Positions 24,861 through 32,978 are shown, numbered from the stretch's first letter. The stretch: DNA of 38,566 nucleotides from Deltaproteobacteria bacterium (GCA_021780225.1 JAJXZF010000087.1:1-38566); one strand, 5' to 3'. Notes: generated by a model from the letters alone, not told the origin. Numbers and translations: made by a program.

Positions 24861-24903
24861 ATGCGCAGCCGCGGTCGGTACCGCGCGCGGCGCATTTTCA
24901 TTT
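24861..24903 (+). terminator. Terminator of the ExbB-ExbD-vWA operon
   Basis: A two-tier hairpin: ATGCGC (24861-24866) pairs with GCGCAT (24890-24895), and inside it CGCGGT pairs with ACCGCG around a CGGT loop. It is followed by TTTCATTT. It begins 3 nt after the vWA stop codon and lies before the convergent recR gene. Confidence 0.7.
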
Positions 24904-24963
24904 AGATGGAAACGACGCCGACGCTCATTCCGGCCGCGATCGCCAAATCACAATCGAATCAGT

Positions 24964-25590
24964 CTAGAGCTCGCGCCGGCCGCTGATCGCGCTGGTGAGC
25001 GTGGCGGAGTCGCTGTATTCGAGGTCGCCGCCGGCGGGAAGTCCGCGCGCCAGACGGCTCGCTTTGACGCCGAGCGGCTTCAGCGTGCGCGCCAGGTAAA
25101 GCGCGGTCGCCTCGCCCTCGACGGTGGCGTTGGTCGCGATGATGATTTCGCGCACGGCGGCGTCATCGCCCCGCACGCGGGCGATCAATTCCGCGATTTT
25201 GATATCGTCGGGTCCAATTCCGTCGAGCGGCGCGATCGCGCCATGCAGAACGTGATAGACGCCGGCGAAGGTGCGCGCCCGTTCGATCGCCATCAGATCG
25301 GCCGGCCCTTCGACCACGCAAATTAAATCGCGCTCGCGGTCCGGGTCGGCGCAAATCGGACAGCGCGGGGCGTCCGACAGGCCAAAACATTCGCCGCACA
25401 GGCCGACCCGCTCTTTCATCTCGAGCAGCGCCTCGGCCAGCGCGATTACCTCGTCGCGCGGGCGGTTGAGCAAGTTGAAGGCGAGCCGCGAGGCGGTTTT
25501 TTCGCCGATTCCGGGCAGTCGCGACAGCTCCTTCACCAGCCGGGTCATCGCCGGCGGCAGGCCGTCGTTGCGTTTGAGGTTTTCAGCCAT
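24964..25590 (-). CDS. recR: Recombination mediator RecR
   Basis: This 208-residue RecR helps load RecA on gapped DNA as part of the RecFOR pathway. The N-terminal helix-hairpin-helix contains LSRLPGIGEKTASRLAF (about 22-38). The zinc finger has Cys65, Cys68, Cys77 and Cys80. The Toprim domain begins at ICVVEGPADL (about 90-99) and continues with EIIIATNATVEGEATALYL and SRLARGLPAGGDLEYSD. Length and motif order are normal. It starts with ATG 26 nt after ybaB, completing the common dnaX-ybaB-recR cluster. Confidence 0.97.
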   Translation of the reverse strand: MAENLKRNDGLPPAMTRLVKELSRLPGIGEKTASRLAFNLLNRPRDEVIALAEALLEMKERVGLCGECFGLSDAPRCPICADPDRERDLICVVEGPADLMAIERARTFAGVYHVLHGAIAPLDGIGPDDIKIAELIARVRGDDAAVREIIIATNATVEGEATALYLARTLKPLGVKASRLARGLPAGGDLEYSDSATLTSAISGRREL

Positions 25591-25616
25591 CGTGCGGCGG
25601 CTTTCCGCGCAGTCGA

Positions 25617-25949
25617 TTAGCCGCCGCCGAACAGGCCGGGAAGCTTAAGGCCGGGAAACGGCGCGGCTTTGCCCAATTCTTCAGCCATCAACGCCTGCGC
25701 GCGGCTGAGCGCTTCGTTGGCGGCGACCACGATCAAATCCTCAAGCATCTCCTTGTCGTTGGCGGCCAGCAACGCGGGATCGATCGTGACCCGCCTGAGG
25801 CGCATCGCGCCGTCGGCGGTCACACGCACCATCCCGCCGCCGGCGTCGGCGTCAACGGTTTTGGCGGCGGCTTCCTCCTGCAGTTTCTTGAGCTTCTCCT
25901 GCATCGCTTGCGCCTGCTGCATCAGCGCCGACAAATCGAATTCTGGCAC
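25617..25949 (-). CDS. ybaB: YbaB/EbfC nucleoid-associated protein
   Basis: This 110-residue DNA-binding protein has an N-terminal coiled-coil helix (LSALMQQAQAMQEKLKKLQEE), a beta domain (VRVTADG, RLRRVTIDP) and a C-terminal helix (LEDLIVVAANEALSRAQAL), the standard YbaB plan. It forms dimers that bind DNA and is thought to act in nucleoid organisation. I chose GTG at 25949 because AAGGAG sits 8 nt upstream; an upstream in-frame codon at 25979 would add ten atypical residues. It lies 41 nt after dnaX and 26 nt before recR. Confidence 0.95.
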   Translation of the reverse strand: MPEFDLSALMQQAQAMQEKLKKLQEEAAAKTVDADAGGGMVRVTADGAMRLRRVTIDPALLAANDKEMLEDLIVVAANEALSRAQALMAEELGKAAPFPGLKLPGLFGGG

Positions 25950-25990
25950 GGGATTGTCTCCTTGCTCCAAGCATAGCATCGTGCGCCGCC

Positions 25991-27904
25991 CTATGGTTTG
26001 CGCGACGCGGCCGCAGATGGAGCGGCGGCGGAGCCGGTGGCGCGCACTTCGACGAGACGCGCCTGAAATTCATCGAAAATCCGGCGCACGACCGGATCCG
26101 CATAGACCGACTGGCGCAATTCGGCGGCGGTCGGCGCCGACGACGTAACGCTCGCGGCGGCAACGTCCGCGGATTCGCCATTTGGCGTCGCGGATGAGGA
26201 CTCATCCGGTCCGCCGAGCGGCGCCGCGGCTTCCGCGACGATCGCTAGCGCCGAATTCCCGCTCGGCGGCGATTGCGCGCCGGGCGCGCCGACTTCGGCC
26301 CGAATTTTCCGGCCGTAGAGCTCAGTGGCCAGCTCGGCGATTTCGTTGCGCTTGTCGGTCAGGTAGCGAACATAAATGTCGTTGCGCGGCGCGACCATCA
26401 GCAGATCGCCGTCAAGATGGAGGGTCGCGCCCTGTTCCATGAATCCGGCCAGCGCGGCCCGCCGGCCGCGGATGAATTCGCGCAAATCCGGAAGGTCCGG
26501 CGTGGTCGCGGCAGACGGCGCCGCGGTCGCAGCCATATTTTGGCGCGGCGGCGCAGGCGGCTCGCGGCGGCGCGGGGCGTCGGCTTTGACTTCACCCTCG
26601 ACGCGGATTTTGCGCGCCGGCGCCGGAGTAAAAACCGTTTCGGCCGAGGCGCCAGTGGCGCCGCGCGGCCCGGACGATCCCGAGACTGTTCCGCCGGACG
26701 CGAGCGGCGCCGATCGTGGCGTCGATTGTGGAGACGAGCCGCCGCCGTTGCCGCCGCGGATAGCGCGCATCAGTTCGTCCGCGTCGAGCACCGGCGCCAG
26801 CGACGCCATTCGGATGATCGCCATTTCCAAGATCAATTCAGGATAGGGCGAGCGGATGATGCGCTCCTGCGCGTCGGCCATCAGCCGGAACAGGCGCATC
26901 AGGTCGCGGCCGCTCGGAGCGGACGCAAGCCGCTTCAACTCCTCGGCTTCCTGATCGGGCAGATCGGCGAGCGGGCTTTCGCCGCCGCTGCCGCCGGGAA
27001 GTTTCGCGACGGCGAGATTGCGCAACACCTCAAGCAAGTCGCGCCCGAGCGATTCGAGATTGGCGCCGCGCCGATGAAGCTCGCGGACCGCGCCGAGCGC
27101 GGCGGCGGCGTCATGCGCCAAAACCGCCTCGACGGTTTGGAAGACCCGGCCGCGGCTGGCGACGCCGAGTATCGACGCGACCTCGGTTTCCGTGACCTTG
27201 CCGTCGAGCGAGGCGATCGCGGTTTCGAGCATCCGCTCGGCGTCGCGCATGCTGCCGCCGGCTTCGCGCGCGAGCAGACGCAGGGCCGCAGGCTCGGCCG
27301 CGACCGTTTCGCGCGACGCCAGCTCGGTCAGCCGATTGACGATCGCGGCGAACGGAATGCGCCGGAAGTCATAACGCTGCAGCCGCGACAGGATGGTCTC
27401 GGGCATCTTCTGCGGCTCGGTGGTCGCCAGGATGAACTTGACGTGGGGCGGCGGCTCTTCGAGCGTCTTCAGCAGCGCATTGAAGGCTTGATCGGTGAGC
27501 TGATGCGCCTCGTCGATGATGTAAACCTTGAAGCGATCGCGGGCGGGCCGATAACTCAGGTTTTCGATAATCGCGCGGGCGTCGTCGATTTTGCGGTAGG
27601 TGGCGCCGTCGATTTCAACCACGTCGAGCGCGGCGCCGGCGCGAATCTCGACGCAGGCGGCGCATGTGCCGCACGGCTCGGGCGTCGGGCCTTCGGCGCA
27701 GTTGAGGCATCGCGCCAGAATCCGCGCCGCCGTCGTCTTGCCGACGCCGCGGATACCGGTGAAGAGAAACGCGTGCGCGATCCGGCCGCTCTTGAGCGCC
27801 TGCATCAAAGTGCGGGTGACATGCTCCTGGCCGACCAGCTCGCTGAAGCGTTCCGGACGCCATTTGCGGGCGAGCACCAGATGTGAGGACGGATTCGCGG
27901 CCAT
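25991..27904 (-). CDS. dnaX: DNA polymerase III subunit gamma/tau
   Basis: This 637-residue clamp-loader ATPase has Walker A GIRGVGKT (50-57), a zinc module with Cys69, Cys78, Cys81 and Cys84, Walker B DEAH (130-133), sensor 1 ATTEPQKMP and sensor 2 GGSMRDAERML. Domain III follows, then a Pro/Ala/Gly-rich linker (about 385-475) and a C-terminal tau-like domain. I see no clear slippery A-run with which to make a short gamma form by frameshift. It starts with ATG at 27904, only 18 nt after the 3' end of the SRP RNA, and has no strong ribosome site. It is the first protein gene of the dnaX-ybaB-recR cluster. Confidence 0.96.
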   Translation of the reverse strand: MAANPSSHLVLARKWRPERFSELVGQEHVTRTLMQALKSGRIAHAFLFTGIRGVGKTTAARILARCLNCAEGPTPEPCGTCAACVEIRAGAALDVVEIDGATYRKIDDARAIIENLSYRPARDRFKVYIIDEAHQLTDQAFNALLKTLEEPPPHVKFILATTEPQKMPETILSRLQRYDFRRIPFAAIVNRLTELASRETVAAEPAALRLLAREAGGSMRDAERMLETAIASLDGKVTETEVASILGVASRGRVFQTVEAVLAHDAAAALGAVRELHRRGANLESLGRDLLEVLRNLAVAKLPGGSGGESPLADLPDQEAEELKRLASAPSGRDLMRLFRLMADAQERIIRSPYPELILEMAIIRMASLAPVLDADELMRAIRGGNGGGSSPQSTPRSAPLASGGTVSGSSGPRGATGASAETVFTPAPARKIRVEGEVKADAPRRREPPAPPRQNMAATAAPSAATTPDLPDLREFIRGRRAALAGFMEQGATLHLDGDLLMVAPRNDIYVRYLTDKRNEIAELATELYGRKIRAEVGAPGAQSPPSGNSALAIVAEAAAPLGGPDESSSATPNGESADVAAASVTSSAPTAAELRQSVYADPVVRRIFDEFQARLVEVRATGSAAAPSAAASRKP

Positions 27905-27922
27905 CAGCGGCTATTCTTAAAC

Positions 27923-28053
27923 GACTGCCCGTCGAATGATAGCCAGGCGCCCCTGCGGCACAGGGTGACAGCCGGTACCGTTGCTTCCTTCCGGACCTGG
28001 CGGGGTTCGCGGCCTTCCCTTGCGCAGGACCCGGCTATCAGCGGCGGGCAGTC
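27923..28053 (-). ncRNA. ffs: Signal recognition particle RNA (4.5S type)
   Basis: On the minus strand the conserved domain IV core GGTCCGGAAGGAAGCA (plus-strand complement at 27982-27997) is present, with the GGAA tetraloop and the asymmetric bulge bound by Ffh. The outer ends pair: GACTGCCCG at the 5' end with CGGGCAGTC at the 3' end, and GATAGCC with GGCTATC further in. This gives the expected single long hairpin of about 131 nt. The Alu-type domain of Firmicutes is absent, so this is the short form with a somewhat extended stem. Its position directly upstream of dnaX is common in bacteria. The ends are set by the pairing and may be off by several nt. Confidence 0.93.
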
Positions 28054-28265
28054 GCATCGGTCGATCGTCGGCCGGCTCGTCATGGAGCGCGGCGCTGCGG
28101 AAAATCGTCATTACCCGGAACGCGCGCGGCGCGTCCAAAGCGTCGGTCCATTTAATTATCCCACGCGCACGGTTGCAACCAGCCGCCGGCTGGGGCGGAA
28201 TTGACGATGCCGCGATGCGCCCGGTAAGGTGCGCGCGCGGAATCGGACCGCAGGGAGCAATCACG

Positions 28266-29348
28266 ATGGAATTCGGCGTTTGCGTCGACACGCATATCGA
28301 TAAATGGGACCTCATCCGTTACGCCGAAGAACTCGGCTACGAACGCGCCTGGGCGCCCGATTCGCAAATGATCTGGTCGGACTGCTACGCCGTGATGGCG
28401 TTGGCGGCGCAGGCGACCAAGCGAATCAAAATCGGCACCGGCGTGGCGATTCCGGGCACGCGGATCGCGCCCGTCACCGCGCATTCGATCGCGACGATCA
28501 ATCAAATCGCGCCCGGCCGCATCTTCCTCGGCATCGGCACCGGGCATACCGCGATGCGCGTTATGGGGCAGGAGCCGATGCGGATCAAGGATTTCCGCGA
28601 ATATCTGCGCGTCACGCGCGCGCTGCTGCACGGCGAAACGGTCGAATATACTTACGATGGACGCACCCGCGAAATTTCGTTTCTGCATCGCGACCGCCAT
28701 TACATCAACGTGGAAAATCCGGCGCCGATTTACGTCGCGGCGAACGGACCGCGCGCCTGCGACGCGGTCGGCGCATACGGTGACGGCTGGGTCACCGCCG
28801 TGGGGACGCCGGCCGACGTCAAGGCGCAGTTCGCATTGATCGAAGCCGGCGCGAAAAAGACCGGCCGCAAACTGCCGCGGCCGTTTCTGACCACCGCGCT
28901 AATCAGCGCCTGCGTTTTGCGTCCGGGCGACAAGCTGACCGACGACCGGGTAATCGAGGAGACCGGATCGTGGGTCGCGGCGATTCTGCATTTCGCCTAC
29001 GAAATCTGGGAGCAGTCGGGCCGCAAGGACGAAATGATCCCGGCGTATTTCGCCAACGTCTGGGATCGATACCTTGCGCGAGTGGAGGATTTCAGCCTGC
29101 CCAAGGACGCCCGCTTCCGCCAGATTCACGACGGCCATTGCACGTTTCTGCAGCCGGGCGAGCGCAAATTCATCACGCCCGAGGCGATTCGAGCGACCTG
29201 TCTGGTCGGCCGGCCCGAAGAGATCGTCGCGCAGGTGCATGAACTGGAGCGCGCCGGCATCCATGGCGTGAGCCTGCTCCCGCCCGCGGAGTATCAGCGC
29301 AAGGTGCTGCGCGACTTCGCCGAGCAGGTGATGCCGCTGATGCGCTAG
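28266..29348 (+). CDS. LLM-class flavin/F420-dependent oxidoreductase (paralogue 2)
   Basis: This 360-residue luciferase-like TIM-barrel protein has the same landmark segments as the gene at 4680-5753: an opening MEFGVCVD strand, AWAPDSQMIWSD, IKIGTGVAI, APVTAHSIATI and GTGHTAMRVMG. The C-terminal CLVGRPEEIVAQVHELE is also shared. The two are clear paralogues that diverged throughout. Cofactor and substrate are unknown; F420-linked dehydrogenases and FMN monooxygenases both belong here. I chose the ATG at 28266 because GGGAG lies 8 nt upstream; the open frame extends to 27981 only because it runs across the SRP RNA region. It stands alone, followed by the repeat-rich gap. Confidence 0.9.
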   Translation: MEFGVCVDTHIDKWDLIRYAEELGYERAWAPDSQMIWSDCYAVMALAAQATKRIKIGTGVAIPGTRIAPVTAHSIATINQIAPGRIFLGIGTGHTAMRVMGQEPMRIKDFREYLRVTRALLHGETVEYTYDGRTREISFLHRDRHYINVENPAPIYVAANGPRACDAVGAYGDGWVTAVGTPADVKAQFALIEAGAKKTGRKLPRPFLTTALISACVLRPGDKLTDDRVIEETGSWVAAILHFAYEIWEQSGRKDEMIPAYFANVWDRYLARVEDFSLPKDARFRQIHDGHCTFLQPGERKFITPEAIRATCLVGRPEEIVAQVHELERAGIHGVSLLPPAEYQRKVLRDFAEQVMPLMR

Positions 29349-29402
29349 TGTGGCGTCCCCTGAATAAGTTTGCACTCCGCGTCTATCTTGCGCGCCGCGT
29401 GG

Positions 29403-29425
29403 ATGCCCGGATCAAGTCCGGGCAT
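29403..29425. repeat. Palindromic element, ATGCCCGGA type
   Basis: A perfect 9-bp stem, ATGCCCGGA / TCCGGGCAT, encloses loop TCAAG. A degenerate copy lies near 29610-29635. Confidence 0.85.
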
Positions 29426-29442
29426 GACCAACGCTGTTCGTC

Positions 29443-29466
29443 ATTGCCGGGCCCAGACCCGGCAAT
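29443..29466. repeat. Palindromic element, ATTGCCGGG type
   Basis: A perfect 9-bp stem, ATTGCCGGG / CCCGGCAAT, encloses a 6-nt loop. A copy with one stem mismatch lies at 29581-29603. Confidence 0.85.
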
Positions 29467-29474
29467 CCATCCCT

Positions 29475-29495
29475 GGCCGCCCCGCGTGGGCGGCC
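29475..29495. repeat. Palindromic element, GGCCGCCC type
   Basis: A perfect 8-bp stem, GGCCGCCC / GGGCGGCC, encloses a 5-nt loop (CGCGT). Confidence 0.8.
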
Positions 29496-29646
29496 TGCGC
29501 GCCGAGCTGATAAGGCATCAGGTGGAAGTTATTTGCGGGACGCCGCACCAGGCGCGGATGTTCCCGCTCTTTTGTCCGTCATTGACGGGCTTGGTCCGGC
29601 AATCCGATCGATGCCGGGAGCGAGTCCGGTTATGACGAGGCAGTGG

Positions 29647-29669
29647 ACCCTCGGGTCAAGCCCGAGGGT
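29647..29669. repeat. Palindromic element, ACCCTCGGG type
   Basis: A perfect 9-bp stem, ACCCTCGGG / CCCGAGGGT, encloses loop TCAAG, the same loop as the element at 29403. Both probably belong to one repeat family. Confidence 0.85.
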
Positions 29670-29688
29670 GACTGCTAATAGTCTCCTG

Positions 29689-29844
29689 AGAGCTTGTGAA
29701 TTTTTTGAGGCACGGACGCTTTTATGACGTTAGCCGGCAAAAATACTTCAAGCTTCAAACCTGTTTTTGTCATTCTGAGCGCAGCGAAAGCCTGCCCTGA
29801 GTCCATCGAAGGGAATCCCTGCTCCCGGAAAATTCACAAGCTCT
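29689..29844. mobile_element. MITE-like unit with 16-bp terminal inverted repeats
   Basis: Perfect 16-bp inverted repeats (AGAGCTTGTGAATTTT at 29689-29704, its complement at 29829-29844) bound a 156-bp unit with no gene. The inside carries CATTCTGAGCGCAGCGAA, a sequence that I recognise as part of a widespread bacterial intergenic repeat. Imperfect pairing continues outside the ends. The size and structure fit a non-autonomous element, but the target duplication is not clear and no transposase is nearby. Confidence 0.5.
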
Positions 29845-29966
29845 GAGAGTGACTGCGAACGGGCGCTATCAGATGACTCGAATAAGCTCCTGATTGTGAC
29901 TGCCGACACTCGCGCGGGCGAGGGGATGGTGGCGCGGGCCGCGTGCGGCTGTTATCTCGTTAATGG

Positions 29967-30836
29967 ATGGAAGCCGGGCATCTTCGGATTGGCCTTGTGC
30001 AGATGGCGTGCGCGGCCGATCCGGCGCGCAATCTCGAGCGCGCCGCGGAGCGTATTGAAGACGCCGCGGCGCGCGGCGCCGAGGTCGTCTGTCTGCAGGA
30101 GCTGTTTCGCTCGCGCTATTTCTGCCAGTCCGAAGACGCCGCGATGTTCGATCTGGCGGAGCCGATTCCCGGCCCGACGAGCGCGGCGCTCGGGCGCGCC
30201 GCGGCGGCGCGGAAAGTGATCGTGATTGCGCCGATCTTCGAGCGGCGCGCGGCGGGCGTCTATCACAATTCCGCGCTGGTGCTCGACGAACGCGGCGAAA
30301 TCGCCGGCGTTTACCGGAAAATGCACATCCCGGACGATCCGGGCTACTACGAAAAATTCTATTTCGCGCCCGGCGATCTCGACTTCGTGGCGCATCCGAC
30401 GGCGCGCGGCAGGTTGGGCGTGTTGATTTGCTGGGACCAATGGTTTCCCGAAGCGGCGCGGCTCACGGCGATGGCGGGCGCGCAGGCGCTTTTCTATCCC
30501 ACCGCGATCGGATGGAGTCCCGAGATGCCGCCGCAAACGCGCGAGCGGATCCGCGGCGCGTGGGAGACGGTTCAACGCGGCCACGCGATCGCTAATGGCG
30601 TTTTCGTGGCGGCGGTGAACCGCGTCGGCATCGAGAACGACCTTGAGTTCTTCGGCAATTCATTCGTCGCGGATCCATTCGGCGAGGTGATCGCGCGCGC
30701 CTCGACCAGCGCGGAAGAGACGCTGGTGGTCGATTGCGATCTGAGCCTGATCGAAAAAACCCGGCGCGACTGGCCGTTCCTGCGCGATCGCCGGATCGAC
30801 GCGTACGGCGATTTGACGCGGCGTTATCGCGGTTGA
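29967..30836 (+). CDS. aguB: N-carbamoylputrescine amidase
   Basis: This 289-residue nitrilase-superfamily amidase has the triad Glu45 (CLQELF), Lys118 (YRKMHIPDD) and Cys155 (LICWDQWFPE). The segments KMHIPDDPGYYEKFYF and WDQWFPEAARL are diagnostic of AguB, which hydrolyses N-carbamoylputrescine to putrescine, CO2 and ammonia in the cytoplasm. The next gene, 1 nt after the stop, is the agmatine deiminase that makes its substrate, so the pair forms a complete agmatine-to-putrescine route. The ATG at 29967 has no strong ribosome site. An arginine decarboxylase to supply agmatine is not in the window. Confidence 0.93.
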   Translation: MEAGHLRIGLVQMACAADPARNLERAAERIEDAAARGAEVVCLQELFRSRYFCQSEDAAMFDLAEPIPGPTSAALGRAAAARKVIVIAPIFERRAAGVYHNSALVLDERGEIAGVYRKMHIPDDPGYYEKFYFAPGDLDFVAHPTARGRLGVLICWDQWFPEAARLTAMAGAQALFYPTAIGWSPEMPPQTRERIRGAWETVQRGHAIANGVFVAAVNRVGIENDLEFFGNSFVADPFGEVIARASTSAEETLVVDCDLSLIEKTRRDWPFLRDRRIDAYGDLTRRYRG

Positions 30837-30837
30837 G

Positions 30838-31932
30838 ATGGCCGGCCCGCGGCTCGAGCATACGCGCCGGCTGCGCGGCTATCGGATGCCGGCGGAATGG
30901 GAGCCGCATCTGGCGACCTACCTGGTATGGCCGCACAATCTCGACACATGGCCGGGAAAATTCGCGCCGATTCCCGGAATTTTCGCCCGGATGGCGGCCG
31001 CGATCGCGGCCTTCGAGCCGGTGCGGATTCTGGTCAACGACGAAACCGCGGCCGCCGAAGCGCGCCGCTTGATAGAGTTGGCGCCGGTCGAAGCCGCATC
31101 CGCGCGGCTGGATCGAATCGAATTCGCGGCAATTCCGACGAACGATTCGTGGATCCGCGATCACGGACCGATTTTCGTCAATCGCGGACCCGCGGCGGAC
31201 GGCGCCGGCCCCGCGCAAATCGCGCTCGACTGGCGTTTCAATTCATGGGGCGAAAAATACGGCCGCTTCGATCTCGACGACGTCGTGCCGCAGCGGCTCG
31301 CGGAACGCTACGGCTTCGAGGCGATCGAGCCGGGAATCGTGCTCGAAGGCGGATCAATCGAGGTCAACGGCGCGGGCGCCCTGATGACGACCGAATCGTG
31401 CCTGCTCAATCCGAATCGCAATCCCAATCTCACGCGCGGCGAGATTGAGGATTATCTGCGCGCCTACCTGGGCGTCGATAGCGTGCTCTGGCTCGGCGAG
31501 GGCATCGCCGGCGACGACACCGACGGGCATATCGACGACCTGGCGCGCTTCGTCGCCGCCGACACGATTTTAACTGTAATCGAGCGCGATCCGGCGGACG
31601 CGAATTTCGCCGCGCTCGAAGATAACCTGCGCCGGCTCAAGGCTTTGCGCGATCGCGCGGGACGGCCGTTCCGGATAGAGACGCTGCCGATGCCGCCGGC
31701 GCTTCATTACGACGGCGTGCGCCTGCCGGCGTCGTACGCGAATTTTTATATCGTCAACGGCGGCGTGATCGCGCCGATTTTCGATTGCGCCGCCGATGCG
31801 GAAGCGATCGCGACGCTCGAACGTTCGTTTCCAGGCCGCCGCGTGACGGGCGTGCCGGCGACGGACCTCGTCTGGGGCCTCGGCGCGGTGCACTGTCTCA
31901 CGCAGCAGCATCCGGCGCCGTTCCGCGCCTAA
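30838..31932 (+). CDS. aguA: Agmatine deiminase
   Basis: This 364-residue enzyme of the peptidyl-arginine deiminase-type guanidine-modifying superfamily converts agmatine to N-carbamoylputrescine and ammonia. Visible motifs are MPAEWEPH, TNDSWIRDHGPIF, LEGGSIEVNG, GDDTDGHIDDLARF and the catalytic Cys353 in GAVHCLTQQHPA near the C-terminus. Length and motif order match AguA. It starts with ATG a single nucleotide after the aguB stop codon, so the two are certainly co-transcribed and probably coupled. Confidence 0.95.
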   Translation: MAGPRLEHTRRLRGYRMPAEWEPHLATYLVWPHNLDTWPGKFAPIPGIFARMAAAIAAFEPVRILVNDETAAAEARRLIELAPVEAASARLDRIEFAAIPTNDSWIRDHGPIFVNRGPAADGAGPAQIALDWRFNSWGEKYGRFDLDDVVPQRLAERYGFEAIEPGIVLEGGSIEVNGAGALMTTESCLLNPNRNPNLTRGEIEDYLRAYLGVDSVLWLGEGIAGDDTDGHIDDLARFVAADTILTVIERDPADANFAALEDNLRRLKALRDRAGRPFRIETLPMPPALHYDGVRLPASYANFYIVNGGVIAPIFDCAADAEAIATLERSFPGRRVTGVPATDLVWGLGAVHCLTQQHPAPFRA

Positions 31933-32054
31933 TTTTCGACGATCAATCCCGCCTGCTTGAGCGAATCGATCCGGCCGGAGCCGCCGCTTTTCCGCGCACA
32001 GCGTCGAAGTGCTATTGATTAGCCCGCCATTGGAATCAGCTCAGGAGGCCTCAC

Positions 32055-32951
32055 GTGCGCCGCGCCAAACCAATTCGCTCCGCTCTGTTCGTTCCGGGAA
32101 ACCGCGAGGACCGGATTCAAAAAGCGCCGCGCTTCGGCGCGGACGCCCTGATTTTGGACCTTGAAGACGCCGTCGCGCTGTCCGACAAGCCGCGCGCGCG
32201 CGCCACCGTGCGCAAGATGGTCGAAGAGTTGGGCCGCGCCGGACAAAACGTGTTCGTGCGCGTCAACGATTTCGAGACCGGCCTGACCTGGGCCGATCTC
32301 GACGCCGTGGTTTGCCCCGAGCTGTACTGCGTGATGCTTCCCAAGGTGACGGGGCCTGAAGACGTCAAACGCTGCGATACGATCATCGAGTTTCTCGAAC
32401 GCCAGCGCGGATTCGAGGTGGGAACCGTCTTAATCGATCCGGTGCTCGAGACCGCGCAGGGGATGCGTCAGGCGTATGACGTCGCGATCGCCTCACCGCG
32501 CGTCGCGCATCTGGGCGGACTTACCGGCAAGGACGGCGATATCGCGCGGGCGATCGGTTTTCAATGGACGCCCGAAGGGCACGAGGCGTTCTTTTATATC
32601 TCGAAGGTGCTCCTCGACGCGCGCGCAGCGAACATCCCTTATCCGATGGGCGGCCGCGGCTGGTGGGACATCCAGGACCTCGACGGACTGCGCGCCGAAG
32701 CGATTCGCACGCGCGCCTTCGGCTACTCGGGAATGCTGCTGATCCACCCCTCGCACGTGGCGATCGTGAACGAAGTATTCACGCCGTCCAAAGAGGAAAT
32801 TGCGCACTGGAAGGAGTTGATCGCGGCGGTCGAAAAGTGCGAGGCCGAAGGCGGCTCGGTCGTGGTCGTGAGCGGGATGATGGTGGATACGGCGCACGTC
32901 AAGGCCGCGCGCGATCTGCTGAATTGGGCGCGCGAGCTGGGCGTCGCCTGA
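32055..32951 (+). CDS. HpcH/HpaI family lyase, CitE/malyl-CoA lyase-like
   Basis: This 298-residue TIM-barrel lyase resembles the citrate lyase beta subunit and L-malyl-CoA/beta-methylmalyl-CoA lyases. Visible motifs are RSALFVPGN (8-16), LILDLEDAV with Glu37-Asp38, VFVRVN, the metal-binding Glu in VLIDPVLETAQG, and the late GYSGMLLIHPSHVAIVN, where such enzymes bind the CoA ester. It probably cleaves or forms a 3-hydroxyacyl-CoA such as malyl-CoA with Mg2+. The start is GTG at 32055 with AGGAGG 6 nt upstream. The convergent neighbour is a MaoC hydratase of the mesaconyl-CoA type, a natural partner, though the two are on opposite strands. Confidence 0.88.
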   Translation: MRRAKPIRSALFVPGNREDRIQKAPRFGADALILDLEDAVALSDKPRARATVRKMVEELGRAGQNVFVRVNDFETGLTWADLDAVVCPELYCVMLPKVTGPEDVKRCDTIIEFLERQRGFEVGTVLIDPVLETAQGMRQAYDVAIASPRVAHLGGLTGKDGDIARAIGFQWTPEGHEAFFYISKVLLDARAANIPYPMGGRGWWDIQDLDGLRAEAIRTRAFGYSGMLLIHPSHVAIVNEVFTPSKEEIAHWKELIAAVEKCEAEGGSVVVVSGMMVDTAHVKAARDLLNWARELGVA

Positions 32952-32978
32952 GCGGACGGCGATTGCGCAATCGAACGC

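Larger units (their letters stand above)
29349..29966. other. Repeat-rich intergenic region
   Basis: No gene is supported in this 618-bp gap. It is packed with palindromic elements (29403-29669) and a MITE-like unit (29689-29844), each listed separately. Short open frames here encode repeat-derived peptides and are not genes. The octamer GTGACTGC occurs three times, at 29668, 29849 and 29896. Confidence 0.75.

Noticed and set aside
26273-27886. Plus-strand open frame of 537 codons
   Set aside because: It is antisense to dnaX, which is certain from its Walker, zinc and sensor motifs.
25991-27904. Programmed frameshift in dnaX
   Set aside because: I could find no slippery A-run followed by a hairpin in the expected region; both gamma and tau forms cannot be claimed.
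29403-29669. CRISPR array
   Set aside because: The repeats are palindromes of different sequence with irregular spacing, not identical direct repeats with spacers, and no cas gene is present.
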